A stretch of DNA of 64,000 bases from Melioribacter roseus (lineage in GTDB: Bacteria; Bacteroidota; Ignavibacteria; Ignavibacteriales; Melioribacteraceae), in contig DYLK01000007.1 of NCBI GenBank assembly GCA_020722065.1, forward strand, positions 36,934 to 100,933, in the 5' to 3' direction. The notes beneath the pieces were generated by a model. It made no database searches. It was not told the origin of the DNA and saw only the letters and a list, made by a program, of their open reading frames with translations. Shown here one piece after another: positions 8,123 through 16,091 of the stretch. A program made the position numbers and the translations under genes. Numbering within the stretch: position 1 is the stretch's first letter; each line of letters opens with the position of its first letter.

Positions 8123-11100
8123 ATGAGAAATCTTAACAAATTACTGTTTTTTTTCGTTTTGACTGTTTTTTCTGCTTTCGCACAAACAACTAATTATACA
8201 AATCTCGGACAAGTAACAGATTATAACGTTTATGTTATTGGAAATTCAAATTTGTCTGGTTCCGATATTCAGGGAAAAGTAGCAGTAGGAAGAAATGCAA
8301 TTTTTGCTAACTACTCAGTTGCAGATCAAATTCCAAATTCATCAGGCAGTGAAGATGTTCTTATCGTTTCCGATTCACTTTGGTATGAAGGTGGACGAGT
8401 TTATAGCGGAAACGTTGTTTATGGCGAATTTGCAGATGTTAGTGATAATTTAATTTTAGATGGTGAAGGCGAAGTTTTACAAGGGAATCCAATAGATTTT
8501 ACTGAAATCAGCTTGGAAGTTGCCGATATTTCAACTCAATGGAAATCTCTTCCGGCAAATGGTTCAGCAACTTTAGAAAATACAACTTTAATGTTAGTCG
8601 GTTCAAATGCTGGTTTGAATATCTTCGACTTAACTGCTGAAGATATTTCGAGTGCAACTGGATTAACCATAAATTCACCCGCAGGGAGTACAGTTTTGGT
8701 TAATATTTCTGGGACTTATGTAACTTGGAGCGGCGATAACGATTTGTTAAATGTAAATCAAACAAACGTTGTTTATAATTTTTATGAAGCAGACACTCTA
8801 ATAATTAGCGATATTGCAATAAAAGGTTCAATACTTGCTCCTTTTGCAACACTAAGTTTTGTTAGCGGTCAAATTAATGGAAATGTAATTGTACATGATT
8901 TTTTTGGATTTGGACAAGTTAATTTGAGTTGGTTCCAAGGAAATGTAGAATATCAAACATCTGAAGTTATCAGTGAATGTTATGTAACAATGAGAAATAC
9001 ACTACAAGGATCAAGTTTTAGTTTGACACAACCTTTTTATGGAAGAACTTCTTTCTGGGGTGGAACAATTTTAGGAACGGCTACAAATCATAGCACATCT
9101 TATTATTGTATTGATATTTCTCATTCTTTAAAATGGAATAAACCATATTCTTGGAATGATGAAATTTCAGGCCCAATTGCTTATATAACAAAAAATTATT
9201 ACCCATATATTCCATATACTGGATCTAATGGACAGTTAAACAGAGAAAGAAAGGAAGCTGCGGCAATTCAAGCTGCAATTTGGCATTTTTCAGATGGTTT
9301 TGATGTAAATACTATTCATAATAGTTATAGCGATATTAGAGAAAGAGCACTACAAATAATCCAGCAAGCAACTTCACAAAACCCACTACCAATTGCTACT
9401 TTTGTGGTTTCTCCAGCTTCTCAAGTTGTTCAAGTTGGACAAACAGCAATGATCACTATTACAATGAAAAACTCACTTGGAATTCCATTAGCAGGAATAG
9501 AAGTTACGGTTGAATCAACAGCTGGAATTGTTGACCCCTCAACTGGAATTACAGATAATAGCGGTCAATTAGTAGTAGCAATTCATTATGATGGCTCAGA
9601 AAATGCCGAACTAACTATTTCAACTGAAAATGGAATTATTTCACCTGGGACAAGATATATTTACCCAAATAGTCAAACACTTATCACAAATCAAGAATTA
9701 ATAACTTGCCTTTCTGCAACTGCTTCGGTATTTTGGTCAGATCAAGCATTACCAGGGAATGATTTTGATTTCTATATGTACACAACATATAATTCAGATT
9801 TACCTGCAGTCCCAATAAATGCTGTAGTAGCTGATGATGAAGATATCTATTTTGGAACTAATTCAAACGGTGTTTATAAATTTAATAGATCTGATGAAAC
9901 TTTTGAATTCGTTGAAACAACAAATTTGAATATCTCTGCACTTTACAAAAATGGTGGTAATTTATTTGTTGGTTTCCAAGCAGACGGTTTTGCAGTCATA
10001 AATTCTGAAAATCAAGCAACATATTACAATTCTTCGAATTCTAATTTTGCTGGTTCAACTATTACTGCATTCGAAATGATTTCAAATGAAAATATTCTTG
10101 TTATCTCTCACGATAACGGAGTTACTTACTTTAATCTAAATACAGAAGAATTCACAAATTATAATTCCACAAATTCAACAATTTTGCCTGGAAATGTTTA
10201 TGACATCACTATTGATGATAATAACGGAATTTGGGCAGCAACAGATTATGGTTTGTCGTATCTTTCTTCACTTGGTGCTACCTGGGAGAATTTTACAACA
10301 ACTAATTCTGGAATAAATGGCGATTATTTACGTGCAGTTGAATTTGGAAATGGTAAAATCTTTGTTGGGACATTTTATAACGGTCTTTGTGCATTGGAAG
10401 TTGAATCTGGAGTTTGGACAAATTATTCACCTTTCATTAGTACACAACCTGTAATGAACTTATTTTTTGCCGATGACAAACTTTTCATCGCTAATTGGTC
10501 TGAAGGTTTGTATGTTTTTAACGGAGAAAACTTCAAACAATATAGCAGCGTAAATCAATACAACGCTCCAACTATAATAGAAAGTTTTGCTTTTGATGGA
10601 ACTGACACTTGGTTTGGTACACAATCTGGATTAAGCCGAACAATCAACGGAATTACTTCTTCAAATGGCAATGCAGCAATTACAATCGGTGATAACGAAA
10701 CTTACACTGGTGGAAGTGTTTCTTTAGATTGTGAATTAGTTCCTTCTGGTGAAATTGAATTTTTCTCACTTTCTGGAAGTTTTCAATATAATAGCAGTGA
10801 ATTAACTTATGAAAACTTTACAATTGGCGAAGTTTTGAGTGGTTGTGTAGTTAGAATGCAAGAAACTTCACCTGGTAGAATTGAATACAATATTTATTCA
10901 GAAGAACCAATTACAACAGGTGGAAAATTATTCGATTTAACTTTCACAGTAAACGAAGAATTAGCTCAACTTGGTGCTGGAATTTCGACTGTTTACGCAA
11001 TGTCTTTTACTGCAGGATTAGATAATTACCTAACACACGAAGATTTAGGCATTATTTCTTGGAGTTCGAGCGGAACAGGAAATGCTGGAATCGGAGATGC

Positions 11101-11959
11101 TACTCTTGATGGTGGAATTGATATTTCAGATTTATTAGCAACTGTTCACCACTACACTTATGGTGGAACATACACTTTGGAAGGTGATAGCTTTATTAAC
11201 GGGGATGTTGATGTAACTGAACAAATTGATGGATTTGATGCTTGCTTTATTCTTTCAAGAATTACAAACGGATGTTTTCCAGATGTTTCACAACAAATAG
11301 AACCTTCAGGCGAATTTTTGGTTAACTCAATTACATATAATACGGAAAATGACGAAGCAAGTGTAAATCTAAATGTTGATGGAAACTTTAATAATATTAC
11401 TGTTGTTTTTGAATACGATTCTACAGAAGTTGATTATTCAGCGTTTTCTTCAATTCAAGTCGGAAGTGGAAATTATGTAAATGCCACAGAAGTAAATCCA
11501 ACTTCAGCTACTTTTAATTTCAATTCGCTAACTTTACAAAATTCTGAATTAGATTTAGGAAACGTAATTTTTAATTACAATGAAACAAAAGGTGATATTT
11601 CAATTTCAACAAAATATAGTTTTGATGGTGTAAACTGGAATTACGGTCCAACAATTATTTTGTCCCCAACAGCAATTGGAGATGAATTAGTTCCAACTAA
11701 ATTTAGTTTATCGCAAAACTATCCAAATCCTTTCAATCCAAGTACAACAATTAATTTTGCATTACCAATTTCAACCGAGGTTTCACTCAAAGTATTTGAT
11801 ATTCTCGGTCGTGAAATTGCAACTTTAGTAAACGAACAAATGGCTCAAGGAATTCACACAATTCAATTTGATGCAAAACATTTAGCTTCAGGTGTTTATT
11901 TCTATCAATTAGAAGCTGGAAAATTCCGCACAGTTAAAAAAATGATGCTGTTGAAATAG
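8123..11959 (+). CDS. Large T9SS-exported surface protein with anchor A, thioester, propeller and cohesin/dockerin-like domains
   Basis: A 1278-residue multidomain surface protein. Order: signal peptide (1-20); choice-of-anchor A beta-helix-like domain (about 25-275; YNVYVIGNSNLSGSDIQGKV); a Cys-Gln thioester domain (about 285-410) with YYCID (Cys329) and IQAAIWHFSDG (Gln383); a Big-1/Ig-like domain (about 425-515); a 5-6 unit propeller of the two-component-regulator type (about 565-840); a cohesin-like domain (about 850-960); dockerin-like Ca2+ repeats (GDATLDGGIDISDL, near 990); a second cohesin-like domain; and a T9SS signal (FSLSQNYPNPFNPSTTINF to the end). AAGGAG sits 7 nt before the ATG. 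Probably an adhesin or matrix protein able to bond covalently to a target through the thioester; that role is inference from Gram-positive thioester adhesins. Single-gene unit ended by a strong terminator. Confidence 0.85.
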   Translation: MRNLNKLLFFFVLTVFSAFAQTTNYTNLGQVTDYNVYVIGNSNLSGSDIQGKVAVGRNAIFANYSVADQIPNSSGSEDVLIVSDSLWYEGGRVYSGNVVYGEFADVSDNLILDGEGEVLQGNPIDFTEISLEVADISTQWKSLPANGSATLENTTLMLVGSNAGLNIFDLTAEDISSATGLTINSPAGSTVLVNISGTYVTWSGDNDLLNVNQTNVVYNFYEADTLIISDIAIKGSILAPFATLSFVSGQINGNVIVHDFFGFGQVNLSWFQGNVEYQTSEVISECYVTMRNTLQGSSFSLTQPFYGRTSFWGGTILGTATNHSTSYYCIDISHSLKWNKPYSWNDEISGPIAYITKNYYPYIPYTGSNGQLNRERKEAAAIQAAIWHFSDGFDVNTIHNSYSDIRERALQIIQQATSQNPLPIATFVVSPASQVVQVGQTAMITITMKNSLGIPLAGIEVTVESTAGIVDPSTGITDNSGQLVVAIHYDGSENAELTISTENGIISPGTRYIYPNSQTLITNQELITCLSATASVFWSDQALPGNDFDFYMYTTYNSDLPAVPINAVVADDEDIYFGTNSNGVYKFNRSDETFEFVETTNLNISALYKNGGNLFVGFQADGFAVINSENQATYYNSSNSNFAGSTITAFEMISNENILVISHDNGVTYFNLNTEEFTNYNSTNSTILPGNVYDITIDDNNGIWAATDYGLSYLSSLGATWENFTTTNSGINGDYLRAVEFGNGKIFVGTFYNGLCALEVESGVWTNYSPFISTQPVMNLFFADDKLFIANWSEGLYVFNGENFKQYSSVNQYNAPTIIESFAFDGTDTWFGTQSGLSRTINGITSSNGNAAITIGDNETYTGGSVSLDCELVPSGEIEFFSLSGSFQYNSSELTYENFTIGEVLSGCVVRMQETSPGRIEYNIYSEEPITTGGKLFDLTFTVNEELAQLGAGISTVYAMSFTAGLDNYLTHEDLGIISWSSSGTGNAGIGDATLDGGIDISDLLATVHHYTYGGTYTLEGDSFINGDVDVTEQIDGFDACFILSRITNGCFPDVSQQIEPSGEFLVNSITYNTENDEASVNLNVDGNFNNITVVFEYDSTEVDYSAFSSIQVGSGNYVNATEVNPTSATFNFNSLTLQNSELDLGNVIFNYNETKGDISISTKYSFDGVNWNYGPTIILSPTAIGDELVPTKFSLSQNYPNPFNPSTTINFALPISTEVSLKVFDILGREIATLVNEQMAQGIHTIQFDAKHLASGVYFYQLEAGKFRTVKKMMLLK

Positions 11960-11971
11960 TTCTTTTTGTGT

Positions 11972-12009
11972 AAAAGAGACAAGCTAAAAACTTGTCTCTT
12001 TTTTTTTTT
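11972..12009 (+). terminator. Strong intrinsic terminator of the surface-protein gene
   Basis: Twelve-base-pair stem: 11972-11983 (AAAAGAGACAAG) with 11991-12002, a 7-nt loop and a run of about eleven T from 11999. It ends transcription 13 bases after the stop of the 1278-residue gene and isolates it from the esterase. Confidence 0.92.
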
Positions 12010-12071
12010 ATGCTAATTCCTACCTCTTGCTTATCTTCCATTTATAAAATTTGAAACATTCTGAGAATAAA

Positions 12072-14075
12072 ATGAAACTCCTTCTAACTTTACTTTTCTT
12101 AATTTCACTCATTTTCGCGCAATCAAAAACCGAAATCCCTGCAATATTTGGGAATAATATGGTTCTCCAACAAAATACAGAAGTAACATTTTGGGGGAAA
12201 ACCAAATCGAATTCAAATGTTGAAATTTCATCGAGTTGGGGAAATTCAACAAAAACCACTTCAGATGAATTAGGGAATTGGAAAACTAAATTACGAACAC
12301 CAAATTATGGGGAAAATTTTACCATAAATCTTCAATTTTCGGATACATCAATTACTTACAAAAATGTTTTAGTTGGTGAAGTTTGGCTTTGTAGTGGACA
12401 ATCAAATATGGAAATGCCACTCGCTGGTTGGCTTCCTGCGGATTCCATAGAAGGTTCCAAAAATGCGATTGAAAATTCTTATAATCGAAATATTCGTTAT
12501 TTTACAGTTGAACATCAAGTTTCTGAAAAACCTGCTTTTAATTGTTCAGGGAATTGGGTGGAACAAAATCCCGAGACAGCAGCTTCTTTCAGTGCAACCG
12601 CATTTTTCTTCGCTCAAAATATCTATAAAGAGACAAATATTCCACTTGGGTTAATTAATTCAAGTTGGGGTGGAACTCCAGTTGAAACGTGGACAAGTGC
12701 TGAAAAGTTAGCAACAACAGAAAAATATGCGAATGTTTTGAATGATATTAACAAGAATAAAGAAGAGTTTGAAAATATTTATTCTTGGTTGAATACCAGA
12801 AATAAACAAAATGTGTATGAGAAAAAGATTAATGAGCGATGGAAAAATCTAAATTTTAACGACCAAAATTGTTCAAAAACTGACTTTGATGATAGAAATT
12901 GGAAAAATATGAATTTGCCAACTGGTTGGGAATTAACAGAAGTCGGGAATTTTGACGGTGTTATTTGGTTCAGAAAAAAAGTAATTATTCCAAGTGAATG
13001 GAAAAACAAGGATTTAATTTTAGAATTGGGACCAATTGATGATATGGACATTACTTTCGTAAATGGAACGAAAATTGGGAGCCACGAACAAGATGGTTTT
13101 TGGAACATGCCCAGAACTTACGAAATCCCAGCAAATCTTGTAAACGACACTTCCCTTTTAATTGCAGTTCGCGTTATTGATAACCAAGGTGGCGGCGGAA
13201 TTTACGGGACATCAAATTTGTTAAATATCCATCCAAAATTCTCTACCGAAACAATTTCTATTGCTGGCGAATGGAAATATCTTCCTGTTGCAGTTTTTCT
13301 AAACAACATATTTTACTCATTTGATGTAGAAACTGAAGAATTTTTTCATATTCCGAAATTACCAGAACAATTAAATCAAAATACGCCGACAACACTTTTT
13401 AATGGAATGATTTCTCCAATTATTCCATATACAATAAAAGGGGCAATTTGGTATCAAGGCGAATCTAACACTGGCGAACCAGAACTTTACGCAACTCTTT
13501 TTCCTTTAATGATTTCAGATTGGCGTGAAAAATGGCAAATTGAATTTCCCTTTTACTTTGCACAAATTGCACCTTGGGATTACGGGACTAAAATTTTTTC
13601 GCAGATTTTACGAGAATCTCAATTAAAATCTCTTAAAACACCAAAAACTGGAATGGCAGTTACTATGGATATCGCTAATTCAGAAAACGTCCATCCAGCA
13701 AAAAAACGTGAAGTTGGCGAACGGCTTTCACTTTGGGCTTTAAAAAATGAATATGGAAAGGACATTATTCCATCTGGACCAATTTATGATTCCTTTATAA
13801 TTGAGAATGATAAAATAATTCTCTCATTTTTATATGATGAGGGAATGTTTCTTAAACCAATTGACGGGAAAAATAATTTTCAAATTGCTGGAGAAGATAG
13901 AATTTTTGTTGACGCACAAGTTGAGATTAAAAATAATAAGTTGGTTGTTTCTTCTGATAAAATAAAAAATCCTAAAGCAGTTAGATATTGTTGGGATAAT
14001 ATTTCTTATGGAACTCTTTTTAACAACGCAAAACTTCCGGCTTCTTCATTCAGGACAGATAATTGGGAAAATTAG
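12072..14075 (+). CDS. Secreted sialate O-acetylesterase family protein (SGNH/SASA)
   Basis: Carbohydrate esterase of the 9-O-acetylsialate esterase group, removing O-acetyl groups from sialic acids or plant polysaccharides outside the cytoplasm. The signal peptide is MKLLLTLLFLISLIFAQ, so I use ATG 12072 rather than the upstream in-frame TTG 12051, which would add seven polar residues before it. The N-terminal part has GNNMVLQQ. The catalytic Ser block is CSGQSNMEMPL (Ser111), then GAIWYQGESN, and a C-terminal NVHPAKK (His near 541). A GH2-like jelly roll is inserted between about residues 250 and 380, usual for this family. No T9SS tail, so probably periplasmic or a general secretory product. 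The stop overlaps the convergent symporter gene by four bases. Confidence 0.88.
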   Translation: MKLLLTLLFLISLIFAQSKTEIPAIFGNNMVLQQNTEVTFWGKTKSNSNVEISSSWGNSTKTTSDELGNWKTKLRTPNYGENFTINLQFSDTSITYKNVLVGEVWLCSGQSNMEMPLAGWLPADSIEGSKNAIENSYNRNIRYFTVEHQVSEKPAFNCSGNWVEQNPETAASFSATAFFFAQNIYKETNIPLGLINSSWGGTPVETWTSAEKLATTEKYANVLNDINKNKEEFENIYSWLNTRNKQNVYEKKINERWKNLNFNDQNCSKTDFDDRNWKNMNLPTGWELTEVGNFDGVIWFRKKVIIPSEWKNKDLILELGPIDDMDITFVNGTKIGSHEQDGFWNMPRTYEIPANLVNDTSLLIAVRVIDNQGGGGIYGTSNLLNIHPKFSTETISIAGEWKYLPVAVFLNNIFYSFDVETEEFFHIPKLPEQLNQNTPTTLFNGMISPIIPYTIKGAIWYQGESNTGEPELYATLFPLMISDWREKWQIEFPFYFAQIAPWDYGTKIFSQILRESQLKSLKTPKTGMAVTMDIANSENVHPAKKREVGERLSLWALKNEYGKDIIPSGPIYDSFIIENDKIILSFLYDEGMFLKPIDGKNNFQIAGEDRIFVDAQVEIKNNKLVVSSDKIKNPKAVRYCWDNISYGTLFNNAKLPASSFRTDNWEN

Positions 14076-15451
14076 ATTTTTCTTGATTTCATTCCAACAA
14101 ATTGGATAATTATTGAAACCAATAAACCGACTAACATCGGTTCTGATATTTCAGTGATTATAACTGATAAATTTAATTGTGATTTTAATATTTGCCAAAT
14201 AATTGCAATTAGCGGACTTAAAATCATCTGAAGATTGAGGTATTTTTCTGAAATTCTAATTTTCGGGAAATAGGTTGAAAATACAGGCAAAATTAATCCT
14301 GGAATAATTATTGAACCAATTACGTACCAAATTTGAATTACCGACTTAAAATAAATTGAAAGAAAAAGAGCAATAATTAACGAAATTGCAATTCCCAAAC
14401 GAGTTCTAAATATTAGCGATTTTTCATCTTCATTTTTTGTAGGGAATAAATCATTCGCAAAAGTTAAGCCACTCAAAAACGAAATGCTGTTAAAACTTGA
14501 AAGAATTGTGGCAAATAATCCAACATAAAATATTCCTTTCAAACCAATTGGTAAAATTTTGTCAGCCAATAAAGGAAATGCTAATACTGGATTAATATTT
14601 TCATCCAAAATCACTCTCGCAAATAAGCCAGTTGTAGTAGTTAGTAAGTCAAAAATTGCCCAAAACCCAACTGAAATGATAATTCCCCATTTTGCGATTT
14701 TTTCATTACTTGCATTTGCACTTCTTTGATGAAATCCAGGGTCAACGAATGTCCATAATGCAATTAAAAACCAAACAAAAAGATAAATTGGAGAAACATT
14801 TTCGAGAGATAAGTAGTTTTTAGGAAGATTTTGAGCAAGAAATGAAAAGTTACCATAATTAGCAAAAAGGAATAAAAACATGATTCCAAAACCTAAAAAC
14901 ATTAAAATAAATTGAAATAAATCTGTGGTAAGCGTTGTTCTGAAACCACCTTTTATTAAAAATCCACCAACAATAAGAATAGAAATTATTACTCCGTAAA
15001 TTTCATTGAAATTGAATAAATGAGCGAAAAGTGTTGAAATCATTAAAAGGTATGGTGCTGGATTTACCAATAAATAAATTAAAAATGCAGCAATTTTTGA
15101 TGATTTTTCGCCGTATTCAAGTTTAATTTTTTGTGGAATCGTAAGTAACGAAGCTTTACGTATCTTTTTTGAAAAGACAAACGCAAAGATAATCGCAAAA
15201 AAATAATATGGAATTCCTTGTGTAAACCAACTAATTATTCCAAATGAGTAAGTGAATTCGCCTATTCCTAAAATTCCACCATACCAAGTTGCGACGGTTG
15301 TAGCGACAAATAGAATATATCCCATTTTTTGCGAACCAGTTAGAAAATCGCTTTTTGAATTTTTCTTCGTTTTAGTAATAAATCCAATAATGAATAGAAT
15401 TATAAAGAATGATATTATTATTAAATTGTCGATATTAATCAAAATACCCAC
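14072..15451 (-). CDS. Sodium:solute symporter (SSS family), candidate thiamine-pathway transporter
   Basis: Integral membrane protein of 459 residues with about 12-13 hydrophobic helices. It has SSS-family (LeuT-fold, COG0591) features: a first helix followed by KSDFLTGSQKMGY, then ATWYGGILGIGEF in the region of the sodium site, and long helices to the C-terminus. It imports a small solute with Na+. Gene position suggests the solute: it is the last gene of a TPP-riboswitch operon after a TonB receptor and thiamine pyrophosphokinase, overlapping the latter by 17 bases. An SSS protein in such a context recalls the predicted ThiV group, so thiamine or its pyrimidine precursor is a reasonable inference, not shown. 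The start is GTG 15451. Confidence 0.82.
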   Translation of the reverse strand: MGILINIDNLIIISFFIILFIIGFITKTKKNSKSDFLTGSQKMGYILFVATTVATWYGGILGIGEFTYSFGIISWFTQGIPYYFFAIIFAFVFSKKIRKASLLTIPQKIKLEYGEKSSKIAAFLIYLLVNPAPYLLMISTLFAHLFNFNEIYGVIISILIVGGFLIKGGFRTTLTTDLFQFILMFLGFGIMFLFLFANYGNFSFLAQNLPKNYLSLENVSPIYLFVWFLIALWTFVDPGFHQRSANASNEKIAKWGIIISVGFWAIFDLLTTTTGLFARVILDENINPVLAFPLLADKILPIGLKGIFYVGLFATILSSFNSISFLSGLTFANDLFPTKNEDEKSLIFRTRLGIAISLIIALFLSIYFKSVIQIWYVIGSIIIPGLILPVFSTYFPKIRISEKYLNLQMILSPLIAIIWQILKSQLNLSVIITEISEPMLVGLLVSIIIQFVGMKSRKI

Positions 15452-16091
15452 TTTTTAGAGTTGTTAGAAAATCTCGCATCAATAATATTTTCCCATTTGA
15501 TGATATTTTAACAGGATTTTGCATTGCCAAATTGCTCGTCCCATCTTTTTCGCCAAATGGAAGAGATTGATTTTTTAGTTCGTATTTCAAACCAATTGTG
15601 GAAATTTTAGTGAATTCATCTAAACCATACAGAGAAATTGTTTCGCCAACTTGTGTTTTAATTGAGATTTCGCCGTTTAGCACATTAACAATTGTTTTTT
15701 GATGAACAAGATAAAGTTGAATTTTGCCATAATATTTCAGCAAATTTCCAATGTTTCCAAAAGTGTGGTCTAATCTATCACCCGAACCACCAAAAATTAT
15801 TGCTTTACTAACTTTTTTAGAAATTAGATATTTAATCGCTTTTTCAATATCTGTATCATTTTGGCGTTTTATTTGCTCTGTTTTTATTCCCATTTTTTGG
15901 TAATATTTGAAATTTTCGTTGGTAATTGAATCAAAATCACCAATTATCAGATTCGGGAGAATTCCAATTTTTCTTGTGGAATTTGCACCGCCATCCGCTG
16001 CAATCAGAAAATCAAATCCTAATGAAAGTAATTTGATTATTTCACTTTTTCTTGGTAAATATCCATTTCCAACAATTATCGCATTTTTCAC
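15435..16091 (-). CDS. thiN: Thiamine pyrophosphokinase
   Basis: Transfers pyrophosphate from ATP to thiamine to give thiamine pyrophosphate, the salvage step. The 218-residue protein shows the family blocks in order: AADGGANS (near residue 33), IIGDFDSI (near 52), RQNDTDIEKAI (near 77), GGSGDRLDHTFGN (near 103) and the C-terminal substrate lid with DGTSNLA (near 185). It sits between the TonB receptor gene (4-base overlap at its start) and the symporter gene (17-base overlap at its end), so the three are probably translationally coupled. Control by the upstream TPP riboswitch fits its product, a feedback loop on thiamine uptake and activation. Confidence 0.93.
   Translation of the reverse strand: MKNAIIVGNGYLPRKSEIIKLLSLGFDFLIAADGGANSTRKIGILPNLIIGDFDSITNENFKYYQKMGIKTEQIKRQNDTDIEKAIKYLISKKVSKAIIFGGSGDRLDHTFGNIGNLLKYYGKIQLYLVHQKTIVNVLNGEISIKTQVGETISLYGLDEFTKISTIGLKYELKNQSLPFGEKDGTSNLAMQNPVKISSNGKILLMRDFLTTLKSGYFD

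Noticed and set aside
12051..12071. TTG start seven codons upstream of the esterase ATG
   Set aside because: It places polar residues (KHSENK) before a clean signal peptide that begins at ATG 12072.
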